From NCBI GenBank assembly GCA_000708835.1, contig DF237009.1, positions 1-64,000 on the forward strand: a stretch of DNA of 64,000 bases, written 5' to 3'. Source of the stretch: Klebsormidium nitens. Its lineage: Eukaryota > Streptophyta > Klebsormidiophyceae > Klebsormidiales > Klebsormidiaceae. Both the position numbers and the translations under genes were made by a program. The notes beneath the pieces were generated by a model. That model was not told where the DNA came from, ran no database searches, and saw only the letters and a program-made list of their open reading frames with translations. This document shows, one piece after another, positions 41,957-53,688 of this stretch (position 1 is the stretch's first letter; each line of letters opens with the position of its first letter).

Positions 41957-44900
41957 TCAGCGGACGTTCAACCGCGCAAAGTCGTTCATCGTTTCCTGCT
42001 GGATGTTGGGGATCGGGTGCACGCTGCTGAGGTTGTGGTGGATGCTTGCAAACTTCTCTTGGAGCTTCTCGACCTGCAACGCGCAAGGACAACTATGTTA
42101 GAAACTGCAGGTACGCTGCTCCTTGCCGGGAACTAGGGATGGGGTACTGGAGATGAGGATGTTAGAGTGGCTACTTTGAATGGATGCCCAGAAGATTCTG
42201 ACGAAACAAGCAACGAAAAGCCGAGGATCACCAAAACCAAGAATAAAAGATAAGAACCGGTTCCACACGCTCACCCTACGCTCGTCCTTTTGCGCTTCAA
42301 CACGGCGCGCACTCAGCTTTCCGCCCAGTAGAGAACGGGGACAAATAAATTTTGAGACGAGGAATTGTACTAAAAAGAAAATTTGAGGCCCCATGCTTAC
42401 CCTGCGCAGCTCGTGTTCAAGCTTGTCCTTATGCGCCTCATGCGCGGCGCGCACCTGAAAATCTACCTTCCTCCGCGCGCTCTCCAAAAGGAAAGAATGT
42501 GAAAATCTGGGTCGAAGGATTGAGACACAGAAAGAACTTCGCGGCGTGCTCACCCTGCGCAGCTCGTGATCGAGCTCGTCCTTTTGCGCCTCGAGCGCGG
42601 CGCGCACGGTGCCGACGTCGAAGACGTTGTCGAGGTCCTCCTCGTAGGCGACCTCGAGGCGCTCCCGCAGCAGGCCGGGGAATCTGTCGATCATGGGCAT
42701 CAGGAAGAAGCAGTTGAACTGCGGAGAAAACAGGTTGACCAAGGGGGTTAGCTTGAGGAAATTACGGACATCAGCAGGAAGCAGTCATACTGCGGGGAAA
42801 CGGGTCAGCTTAGCACGGGGTTAGGAAACATCAGAAAGAAACAAGAAGTGCGGAACGCCGGTTATCGAAGGGGTTAGCTTGAGGAAGTTGGTGAGAAGGT
42901 TGGGCGTCGATCATGGGCACAAGGAAGAAGCAGCTGAATTGCGGGGTAACGGGTCTACCGAGTAAGCTGGTGAGTCGGTCAAGGGCCCCCAAGAGAGACT
43001 GAAGCCGAAAAGTTGAACGAGTCAATCTGCTTTAGAAACTCAGGGTGAGAGTCAATTAAGAGCAACATGAAGCAGCAGTCGAAGTACGGGAAGCAGGTCA
43101 ACGAACTAGAAGCCTGTCAACGGCGTGCCAGGGAGGAGACCACGGGGCAGGATGCGCAAGAGAAAAGCCGAAGAGCGTGGGAGTCCGCTCTTAAAACAGC
43201 GATGACGCCATGCTTTCTTGTACCTCATTACAGACACAGCGACCCGCTCTTCCTCAGACTACCTACTTACGCCTTCCAAGCGTTCCTTAATAAGAGAGTT
43301 CAACAGAGACGACGCTGTGGCGGAGTGCGGAGTAGTCTCGATTCTATGTTGAGTTAGGTCAGGCCCGGGGGACGGTTAGGGTTGGGTTGGGGGATTAGGG
43401 TGGGTACAGGTGCGGAGCATGTAACTTTGGGTTTAGGTTTTTAGTTAGTTTGCGCCCGGGATACTGATCTAACTCAACATACACCTAACCTCAACATAAA
43501 ATTGAGACTTATGGAGGTTCTCACCTTGAGCTCGGCAGACTGGACGAAGTAGTCGCGGATGCCTTGGAAGATCTGGGACACCAGCGCGTTCACGATGTCC
43601 TGCCAGTCGCACGCGAGCTGGGAAGAGAAGAGCGGGCGTCAGAAAGGAGCACCGGTACTTTGGAAGGGCTCGGACGACGACTGTAGGAAGCTTTGTTTGA
43701 GCTTCTAAAAGAACGATTGGTCACATGCGGGCAGAGATATAAGATGCTATGCTGTTCTGGACGAGTGGATGTCTGGTGGCATTGCTCATTTGCTGCAACA
43801 AAGACAAACTGAGACGGCCTCTTCACGAATCCTTCAGACACGCCCTAAATAGTCGGTTCTGATCTTCTCGTCACCTTCGACACGACGGCGTCACGCCTGA
43901 ACCCCTGAATCACTTACAAACCTGCTCCGTACATCTTTCCTTCAACGAACTTAAAGACACCTCCCCTTAATTTCCTTATAAGCACGTAATCATCTCTTTT
44001 CTTGGTTAGATACGGAGGTCTTTGCGTATCGAGCTTCAGAAAGAATTGACGGGTTCTGACCCCCTACCCCCTGCCCTAGTCTTCTCAAATTTACCCACAA
44101 TTCACTCAAAGTCAAGCCTCAAGTTTAACGTCTTGAAACCCATGACTCCCTCACCTCGGAGCTGGGCGCGAGCCGCCGGTTCCACAGCGTGCTCTCCAGG
44201 AGGTCCACCAGGCGCGCCTGGGACTGTTCTTTGCGGACGCTCTCGTCGGCGTCCGGCGCGGCCGGCTTGCGGACGGGCCGGACGTTCTCCTGCTGGTTGG
44301 AGATGTCGGCCAGGGGCTCCAGCACGGAAGCGGCCTTGTTGCTGCACATGTTGTCCAGGAACGCCCGCAGGCCGCCGCGGTTCTGGGGGAAGGAGGAAGG
44401 AACGGGGCCTTTTAGAAGGTAACTGGATGTCAATATGAGACTCGGCCCTTCACTTGGTTGATTGAGGATTGCTCTGTAACTGAGGCGCTTCTTTTATCTG
44501 GCAGAAAGGGTGTGTATTGCTCCGCCTTTCAGAGAGGCTTACTGTAGTCTAGCAGAAAGAAGTACGTCTGAAGGCGCGTACTCGAGGAACGTCGCGATGT
44601 GAACATGGAAGAAGGGGAGGAAAGAAGCACGCTTGGGAGCGTCGATCACACGGCATCCTCACCTTGTGGTGCAACGCCCACGTCACGTAGCGGGTCGTAC
44701 TGAGAAGGTCCTCCAAGCACCTGAAACAAAAAAAGATGCTTAAGAGCCGAGTCCTCGTACGTTATCCATAAAAAGCAAGCATTGCTGCTGTATAAATGGG
44801 GCTATCGGAGCTCAGAAAGCATAAAAAAGTCACAAATTCAAACGAGCAGAAAAGTTGGCCTGTCAGCGTACCAGCTTCAATAGGCCTCACTTCTCGCATA

Positions 44901-47900
44901 AAACGGGAAAAGAAGGTCCGGAGTCAGGATCCTTGGGTCTAGCAACAATGTTGAATGTAAGGGCAACAACAGGTCAAAAGAGCTGCTCAAAAAGCGTTTG
45001 TTGTGCGTCTGAAGCTCCTCTCTGAGAGGACTCTGCTGTAATCACTGCCGCGAGTAGAAAATACGCTCTTAAGAAACGGCCAAAAGCCGAAAGGCCGGTC
45101 AGGAACTGGAGAGGGCGAAGGCTTACTTGTCCTTGCACGAGCGCTCCGTGTCCTCGACGAAGCTCTCAAACGTCGTCGCGATGCGCTTCATGAATACCTC
45201 GTGGCCCGTCAGGAACTCGCCGTCCCGCTGAACGCAGAACACGTGTCGCATCACAATTCAGCAAAGATGCTTCTCTGAGTCCATTTTGAGGTTGAGATTA
45301 TTTTTGAGTCCAAGTTCTTCGGCAGATGACAAGGCCTTTCGATGAAGCAGCCATCAAAATGGCGAAGTTCAACTAGATGACCGTTTGCTGGTCACAGAAT
45401 GCAGAAAGCGAGTCCATGCTGACAATCGAGGGTTTGCAAGAGCAAGGTCCAAAACAAGATTGCAAATAGTTGTCCCACTGAACCATAGCCCGCAGAATCT
45501 TGTGGGATCTCAACGCTTGTAAGGGACTCGGGTCCATACTGCTTAGGAGAGGAGCTTGAATTCCTCCCAATCGCGCAGCCACTCTCACCTGTTGCCCAGG
45601 ATACTAGGTAGCCGGGATCTAATGATTGGGTTCAAAGAGAAAGGAAACAGAAGCTCACCTGGAGAAGATACATGGCGATGGGCATGACCCTCCTGAGGAT
45701 GTGGCTCAGGCGAGACCCAAGCTGCAAGAGTACAAAAATCATATAAATGTCACTGGATTTGACATGAGTTTTACTACAGACAGGAGAAACGTCCTGCTTT
45801 CCAGACCCGTAACCCTAAATGAGTCTGCATCTTCTCAGGTGGGATATCCGAAGCGGATACGCTTTCAGTCGGATCGAAGAAGCTTCTGGACCATCTCTGA
45901 GAACTGATGGCTTGGTCGCACGTTTCTCTTCATGAAAGGACAAACACCACAAGCCCGCGACTCACATCCAGAATGTTAAAAAGGCTGCCAAATTGAGAGG
46001 CAATACGGTCTTGGTTCTCAATCTCTGTACCGCAGAAGCGTTAAGGGTTGCTCATCCTGCATCAGGGGGGGGTTTGCATGGCAGTAAACAAGCTTCTGCT
46101 TACCTGGTGGAGGAAGGGCTCAAAAACGTCCTTGGCCTTCGCCACCGCAATGACGCAGGCAGTCCTATAAGTGGAAATGGTAACATCGTCAGCCTTGAAC
46201 ACGATATTGACGTCAGCCACTGGCTCAGGCGATCGAGCGAGAGCAACCCTCGCATGGTTATGCATCTGACGGACCTTGTGCAAGATCCTGGACACCTCTT
46301 TCACACCAGAAAGACAGCACGAGTTGCCTGGGATTGGCCAACCTTTATTGAATCAGATTCTACGGCTCAAGAAGCCCATTTGAACAAGCACACAGTTCTG
46401 TACCGCGCTCAAAGAATGTGGCGACTGAGCGACTTAAACTATACGGGATCGAGGCACTTGCAGAAGTTCAAGCTGTTGAGCCGCGTGTGGATTCGCACTT
46501 CCTTCTTCATCTAGGTAGTACCGAAACAGGACGCTTGCAGCGATGCAACTTGGCTCTCATCCTGTATTGTTTTGCCGTGGCAGCTAGACCAAGAGAAGTG
46601 CTCCAAACCTGAAGTAGTTGGTTCCGTCGTGGATGTCCTCTACTCCGCACGCGTTCACAATCTCCTCCCGGTTGACGATCGGGCACTTCATGCTGCCCAC
46701 GATGGTCCGGAACTCGTGCATCGCGCGGTGGTATTGCGCGCCTCCGTAAAGCCGCATATTGGCGTTCTGCAGCATAGGACAGGTTATGTTTACAGTCTGC
46801 ATCGACCGGCGTCCTTGAAAGAGAATTTTGCGCAGACCCTGACTGACGAATTTAGCACTTCATGCGACCTCGAGGACCGCTGATCTTGTCTGTTGACAGC
46901 GAACCGTACCGTATACAACTCTTGCTTCGCAAGTAATTATGCCCCTCTACGGAAATTCGCAAGCTCAGCCCTGACTGCTGAGACTTACAGATTGTTGTAG
47001 GTTCAGCGGAAACGATGCGGGCATGTTGGTATCCAGCCCCATGCCTACGTGTTCAAGGCGCTTCGAGTGCAATCAGCCCCTTTGTGGGGGGTAAAGAAGC
47101 AGAGAAGGAACAATCTTGCCGTTGAAAATTTCAAAGCTGTGCATTCATCTCCAGGCCAAACAATGTAAGCAGCTGAGAAGAGGTGAGGAAGTCTGACCGG
47201 GATGAACTTCTGGGGGAGCTGGTTGCCATCGAAGCCGGAGAATGCGCCTCCAATGATCCGCTCATCTTGAAGCGCCTCACCTGGAAAAGAGAGTAATCGA
47301 GCATGAAAACTTGAACGATCCACCTCGATTATGCTGAGGGGATAAACATGAACCAGCCACGGCCGCCGCTTGGCAAAGGTCTGACCGTACGCTACACAAC
47401 CGTTTAGATAGCTTCACATGGCCAAGGATGAGGAGTAGTACTTACCGAACCTTTCGGTGGGGGCTGCCACGGTTCCTTTCAGGATGACGGAGAGCTGCGT
47501 CCAGACAGAGTGGAAGTTTGAGTCACTGTTGTCGCATACTTACCTCTGAAGAAAGCGCCGTCAAAGTTTGCATTTGGGGATGGGTACTTTCAACACCAAT
47601 CTTTGCAGCGCTTGAATGATCTTCCAGCTTCTTCTCGCACGAGTTAAAGAGCTGACTTTAGCGTATTCTGTATGATGAAGGCGACGAGACCTTACCTTCT
47701 TAAGGTACTGATCCCGGAATATCCTGCCCCGCTCCTTCAGCTTTGCACCGTCCAGATTGCTGCAGAAGTCAGTGGCCACCATTAAGACAATCTCTCTGAT
47801 TTCTGAACTCAAGCGGGCAAACCGAATTTAGAGAGACTACCAAATATTGTATGCGTATCACACTGGCTTACATCAATGAAGATCCAAGCGGGAAAGTTGG

Positions 47901-50900
47901 TCGAGGGTGTTCGGAAAATACACCTCTCTCAAGCTTTTGCAAGTACGAAATGTAGGAGCAAGATAATGGTCTTGATCTCCTAATGATCCTCTCACTCACC
48001 TTAGCTCTCGAATCGTTGCGTTGAGCCTGACGGCTGCCCCCCTGTACTCCCTGTCCAGCAAAGGCACAATAGACGGAACGCTCTCCATGTATCTGGAAGC
48101 AATCCGCGCGAGCATGTCAGTAACTTCTGCTTGAAGGAGGAAATTAGATTCGTTAAGTATCTCTCTAGATTCTAGAATTGGTTCGAAGTTTGCGTGTCAT
48201 GTTTCAAGTTCAAGCATGCGACTTCCTTAGCCTTCTAGGCTGTTTCCTCAAACGCAGAGAGGACCTTCGAACCGACTCGGAGTCTGAAAATCCGACCACA
48301 AATTGTCCTGAAGCGGTCGCACTAGCATTCCCTAACTGCATGGCGTGAGCGGTTGATCACATCTTCAAAATCTCGCAGCATAGCCCCTTCCTTGGGGCAT
48401 TCGAAGAGTGCCACAGCGCAACATAGCATTTCCAGTCCTGCTCGTTCAGCAGCGACTGAAACTTGATCAAAATAGTCGACAGGAAACATTCTGCCGCAAG
48501 CTCACCGCCTCTGCAGAAGCTGCTCCAAGAACAGCCGCAGCCTGCTGACGCCAATCCGTGCCCTCTCTGCCGCATGGAGCGGCCTGTCCAGCTTCTCCTC
48601 CAACATAGCCACATCCCGAGCCTCGCGCATTGCGACCGCCTGGTCAAGCAAAGCGGATTTGTCTTGCTCAGCTTTGCGAAGCTCTCCGCCATTTATCGGA
48701 TGCTGACTGAATTACGTACATTCCCTTTGCCAAAGAACTTCATTTGCGGTGTGTTGTTGTACTCGAATCGACCACCATTTGGAAATGAGAAGGCAAACAA
48801 GCTTCGAAGATGAACAACAGGTATAGGGATTGCCGGTTTTGCCGGAAGCTTAATTCCGTTTGCTTACAAGGGAGAAGGCTTACCTCTCTGAACTGATCAT
48901 TTGTCCTCAACACGGAGTCCCGATCGTTCCCAACTCTGTCAGACGGCACGGACCTGAACGAGGCGAGTTGCTGTTGTCAGCAGTTATGACTCCACTTCGC
49001 TCAGCGTCCGCACTGACTTGGTGAAGAGGTCTTACTCTCTGATCTCACAAAGTTGGAGTGACAAGCTTCTGAGCAGAAATTGTGCAAAAATGGCTCTTGG
49101 CAAGAAAGTCGGAAAATGGGCTCCTCACGAGAAGAAAGGAGTATTTCCAAGGATGTCCCCATCCAGCAGGCGGGATGGGGGCCGGAGGAAGAGCTCCACG
49201 TCAGCAGCCCGTCCGAATTGGGGAATCCTTGTGTCTAGCTTTGTGGACACCACAACAGTCCGCGTCAGCTCGGGATCCATCTGCAAAGACGAGTTGCACA
49301 AGATGAAGTCCCCTGGTGATTTTTCTTCCCAAGCAACAACTTCCAAGAAGCATGCTACTGACAATTGTCAAACTTCCTAGCAAATGCATACAAGATCTTT
49401 GTAGAGGACAGGAATGTTAGTTGCCTCTGAAAGAAGACGTCACAGATGATTTGGTACCAGTGGAATCGACCTTTCAGCTCAATGAAGGCTTGAAGATCCT
49501 CAAACAGTTGAGGAGGCAAGCAGCTTATCGCCACAGTAGAGTAAAAGGCTTGCTGAATGAGTACCTTGCCACATGAGCGATCTTCGAAGATCTCAACCTA
49601 CATCAATCTCACCTGCATGACTACCCGGCGCGTCGTGGCGTTGCTCCAATCGCTGCAGTCCTCCAAGCAGAGAATGATGAATTCCCGCTGCTTCATCTTG
49701 TTGAGCACTAGTTGCTCCACCGCCCTGGCCTGGGCCTGAAGCTGGTGGTTCTTTTTGCCAGGCGCTGCGGCAATCAGGCCCGGCGTGTCTATGATGGTCA
49801 GGTTGGGGCAGTACTTGTACTCGATGCGCACAACAATCTCTTTGGCCCAGAACTGCAGTGCCTCTTGCTCCAGTCGGTGGTTCTCAGACTCGATGTGGTC
49901 CTGCAAGTGTCGGAAGCAGTGAGTAAGGACCCTCTTCGTGTGAAAGCATCAGGCAAATCCTGACCGAAAGAATCGTTTTTGAGCAAGCACAGTGGGAAGT
50001 TCAGGTGTCCCTTTAAAATGAGCATTCACCTAAGGCTCTGAGCATTCACCTAAGGCTCTGCAGGGATTTTGACCTCTGTCGATGCCTATGAGACAAACTT
50101 GCAAATATACTACCTCGAGCCAAGAAACAAATCGGAACAACAGAGACTGATGAGTCACCAGATTGATTACGTTCTCACTCTCGCAGCTCAAGGACTAGTT
50201 GGCCCCACATCCAAAGATTCGCCCCACCAATAGGAAAGGTCTGCAGGGTTTTGATCTGTGTAGGTCTAGCTTCGTGTCAAGCAGAATAATAAAAGATTTT
50301 CGAAGCTCTTCTGCACTCAATGTTAGAATGTCTTTTAGAGAGATGCTCACAGCTCCGTAGGAAAAAAGCTGCAGCACGTCCCCAAAGCTGCTTACCTGCA
50401 GCTCCTCCAGGGTTCTCTCCTCTTCTTTCATCCTCCTATCGTCTGTGATCAAGTAGCATCGTGGCTCGATGCATTCAGGGTTGTACTTCATGTGGAGTGT
50501 GATTGGTCGCCTTGTCTTTGTTCCACCCCCAACATGATTGAACCTGCACCAGTCAAGGGTGCATCAGAAACCCTATGTGGCTTACTTGCTTGCATGTCCT
50601 TCCCTCAGACAGTAAGCAAACATCATTGCCACACTCAAATGTATTCACTCAAATGTATTCATGCAGGCAGATTTAACGTTAAAGCTGCACACTGGTCGTG
50701 CATATTGTGAAATGACGCCGACGTCAAGGAAGTTTTGGCTTTTGAGCATAGAGAGCGAGTTTGGAAGTTGTGTCAAGTTGAAGGCACAGAAGACTTTTTC
50801 TGGGAAAGGAATGACACTTACTGGAATCCCATGAGTGCCTCCACAAGTGCACTCTTCCCATCCGTCTGGTGACCAACAACAAGTATTGCAGGAGCGTCAA

Positions 50901-51726
50901 AAGGCTTCTGGAAGTCTTGGGCCAAGCTGCAAAAGAATGCAGTTTTTGTCAGTGTCTTGAATTTGTTTGATTCGGCGAAAGTAGTCCGTCTGCTGCACTG
51001 AAAAAGATTTTTCTTCAAGGTGCTGTTCAGAGAGGCCAGGTTAAGGCCAGGTCCAATGCCTTAATATAACATTGCACTCCATTTGAGAAGGTGCACTTCA
51101 TTGTATGGGCAAACATTTTGTTGAAGATGGGCGGACCAAAGCAACCTTTGACAGAGCGTACAGAGCAAAGAGACTAATAAACATGAGCAGTACGGAGACT
51201 GATGACCATATCTTTGAACCTCCTGCAAACAGTAGCCAAGATAAGATCTTGCAAAGAGTTCGCAAAAGCTAAACTCCGTGGCTCACCTGTGCAGATCATT
51301 GTAAGCTTCGTAAAGCTTCTCGTTCCCGTTTGCAAGTGACGAGCTGAATAGTTTGGAAGGCGAACTGTGCCCAGCATCCTTTGCCCGTTGCGGAGATGTC
51401 ATCTGGCCCGTAGCTTGTGAGCGCATGCGGGGATTTGGGAACTGCTGCAAGAGCTTGGGGTCTGGTTGGGGAGCCGACTGAAGAGTACCGCGGAACGTGA
51501 CTGGTGTTACGGGTATAGCACCTGCTGCAATCCTGTTGTATGAATCAATGCCTTCATCTGACGAAGCCTTCTTGCTGTCATCAGATGCAGACCTTGAGGA
51601 GTCCTTAGACTGATCTGAGCTCCGCCCGTCGACAGGCGAAGTCCCTGCATGGGATGCTAGCCACTTCTCAGCTACCCCTGCGCGAACCTCCTTAAAGTGG
51701 TTGGCGCCTCCCATGTTGCTTTGCAT
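41957..51726 (-). CDS. DRP5B: Dynamin-related protein of the ARC5/DRP5B plastid-division type
   Basis: Twenty exons close in frame (51287-51726, 50822-50926, 50396-50543, 49613-49900, 49129-49280, 48884-48953, 48506-48639, 48000-48092, 47696-47759, 47446-47494, 47198-47280, 46609-46766, 46104-46164, 45659-45721, 45127-45227, 44663-44720, 44155-44382, 43525-43617, 42554-42718, 41957-42073) to about 889 residues. ARC5 is a cytosolic GTPase that constricts the plastid outer envelope. The GTPase shows GHQTDGKS (165-172), GGGTKTRRP (187-195), DTPG (269-272) and TKLD (340-343). RLYGGAQYHRAM, NACGVEDIHDGTNY and the C-terminal FNCFFLMPMID match ARC5 closely. An N-terminal Ser/Lys-rich extension of about 140 residues is longer than in Arabidopsis. 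An in-frame TAA precedes ATG 51726 directly. Short introns, several exons under 65 bases, and one weak GTCAGA donor after 47198. Confidence 0.95.
42264..42640. repeat. Copies of the donor edge of the penultimate DRP5B exon
   Basis: The end of the exon at 42554-42718 (encoding EAQKDELDHELRR and the donor) is followed in the intron by partial copies at about 42395-42455 (EAHKDKLEHELRR) and 42264-42330 (more decayed, EAQKDERR). Because no stop intervenes, one minus-strand frame stays open across all three. Confidence 0.87.
42690..43100. repeat. Copies of the acceptor edge of the penultimate DRP5B exon
   Basis: The start of the same exon (encoding FNCFFLMPMID) recurs upstream in the intron at about 42898-42960 (FSCFFLVPMID, with an acceptor) and more weakly at 42758-42805 and 43057-43100. 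Both edges of one exon have thus been duplicated outward into both flanking introns. Confidence 0.82.
43345..43481. mobile_element. MITE in a DRP5B intron, telomere-like core
   Basis: The 18-base arms TATGTTGAGTTAGGTCAG (43345-43362) and its inverse at 43464-43481 match at 17 of 18. The core (43372-43445) is rich in GGTTAGGGTTGGG and TTTAGG segments and aligns, inverted, with the core of the element at 7285-7470. Length about 137 bp, non-coding, between the DRP5B exons at 43525-43617 and 42554-42718. Confidence 0.68.
45968..46024 (-). other. Possible 19-codon cassette exon of DRP5B
   Basis: Between the exons at 46104-46164 and 45659-45721 there is a minus-strand segment with an AG acceptor, an open phase-0 frame of 19 codons (IENQDRIASQFGSLFNILD) and a GTGAGT donor. 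ARC5 proteins join the flanking exons directly, so it is omitted from the main model. It could be alternatively included or be a decayed duplicate. Confidence 0.3.
50021..50060. repeat. Perfect 20-bp tandem duplication
   Basis: AGCATTCACCTAAGGCTCTG occurs twice, head to tail, in a DRP5B intron. The identity of the copies suggests a recent event. Confidence 0.9.
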
Positions 51727-53688
51727 TTAACAGAGACTAGATTCACTGCATGGATGTGCAGAGAAAGTTAAGGATCTTAGCTATAGCTTTCTGCTCCACA
51801 ACTGGCTTGAGCCTGCTAAAGATTTGGTCTGGCTTCCAAAAACCTCACCCTTACTTGTTGAGCGCTACTGAGGGAATGGCCTGCAAACTCGAAGAACTGG
51901 CTTGGATTTGAAAGACTTGGCAAGCTCTCTGTAAGCTTCACTTTCGACACTGTTCAGGGTGGCGGAGAATCTCCTTCGCTTGGGACTGCGGTGCCGTCCC
52001 AACGTTGATGGCAGGATCGGAAGGACCTCTGTTGAGTTGAGAGGGTGCAAACCGGCTGAACGTCCTGCTCTTTGTTTCACTGGGAAAGACGCTGCGGAAT
52101 GCAGGTTTCTGAAGCAAGGATCGCTGTTGTAGCGCCTCAGCAATTGGCAATTGCTCTTTTAGAAAGTGTAAGGCTAGAGTGTACACTGTTCACGCGGTAC
52201 CACCTAGAGCTGTAGGATATGTGGCCCTTAGCCTACCGGTAGTCGTGTCAAGTCCAAATTTCAAATTTGAACTTGCATTCTTGGGCCCAATCGGACGGTA
52301 GGGACGGCTTTAAAATTGCAAGGTCCAGGTTTCACCGAGCGCGACAGCGTACCGCGGCCGCGACCTTCGCTAGAGCGGCCGCGCGCTTCAAATTGACATA
52401 CTGGTCTGCTGGTAAGTAGCTCTTGTGTGCCCTAACAGCTGTGTGCCCTAGCTTTGGTACATCCCGAGCAACCTCTGCAACTAGAAACCCTAACCCAAAA
52501 GCTTACGCGTGCACCGGCACCAGCACCGTCATTGACAATGATGCCTTCGAGGGGGCCTCGAGGCTGGTCTCCTTGCGTGCAACACGCTCGGCGGGACAAT
52601 CACGCCGACATGCCCCCGCAAGCAGGGACCGCGGCGGCGTCTTCAGGGCCACGCGGTACACAAAAGCAAGACAAACGGCTGCCCGGTCCCCGCCCGGTCA
52701 CGATCCGACTCGCTGCCGGCGCGAGCGGAACTTGACCGGTCGTATGCGACCGATGCAACGGCGCCGGGGGATACATGTGGCTCCTCAGGCTCCGGCGCGC
52801 GGCGCGATTGTAGACGGGCCAACGCTCAAGGTCACTGATTCAGGAGGATCGTCGGGGCTTATATCTCGTGGACTTTTCCAGTGACCTGGGAATCATAGCT
52901 AGAACGCAGAAGTAGAGAGAGCAAAGAGAACAAAGTTTGGGGCCAGCTTGGTAATATGTTAGCCGCATGGCGCACGCGCGTGCGAGTATTATTCTAAGCT
53001 AGCCGCCGGCAGGCCGGCAGGCCGCTGTTCTAAGCTAGCCGCCGGCAGGCCGCTCGAGCTCTTGGGTGCTTGTGTCAGCCTGCAGTCTTAGACGCATATT
53101 CAAAAGGACACTTGCAGAGACGACGGTATTAACCTGCTCACGCTAAGTTCTCGGCTCAATGGGACGTATCGTGAGATGCACGCATCCGCCTCAAAAGTAG
53201 TACGGTCTAATGCAAGCTCTCAGATCATTCCACGGCCATCTTATCCGGAGACTTTTGAGGTAACAATGCACAAGCTGCAATATACGAGCACTGAGCGATG
53301 GTGTTCAAGCTTACCACATGCACACAAAAGTTTAGTTTTTGTTGTAAATCCACCGTCAAGCAGTTGGTGATTTTCATAGGTTTGAAGAGACGGTGACCCA
53401 AATCAACTCATGATTGTTCCAATAGCAGTTAAATCGTATTTAGCTCGATCTTTTTCCCTCATCGTAACCATCGAACCGTCGTACTTCTTGCGGAAGGTGA
53501 TCATGCACCTTTATCATGCCATCCAATCCAGTTATGCAGGATGCCAGCACTAACCACACATACCATCACGCCAGACACGCCCTTGGAACGCCTGACATCA
53601 AAAAGCGACATGCTCAAAGTCTCGATACATCGTGTGAACGATCATACCGGCGTTCGTTCTCAACAGCCATGAAACAAGACCCGTCGAT
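51727..53688. other. DRP5B upstream region and intergenic DNA
   Basis: The left part is the DRP5B promoter and 5' UTR. A minus-strand open frame of 92 codons (51865-52143), beginning MLRRYNSDPC and ending PFPQ, could be an upstream ORF or unspliced leader exon, but I cannot join it in frame to DRP5B. 52300-52870 is GC-rich with CGCGGCCGC-type runs and only chance frames. 52992-53053 holds a short tandem repeat of TTCTAAGCTAGCCGCCGGC. The right end is the 3' flank of the chorismate-lyase-like gene. Confidence 0.4.
52992..53053. repeat. Short tandem repeat TTCTAAGCTAGCCGCCGGCAGGCC
   Basis: Two copies of a 26-34 base GC-rich unit, the first with an extra GGCAGGCC. Intergenic. Confidence 0.75.

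Noticed and set aside
52423-52884. Plus-strand open frame of about 153 codons, Arg-rich
   Set aside because: Lies in GC-rich intergenic DNA, composition follows base bias, another frame of similar length overlaps it, and no domain is visible.
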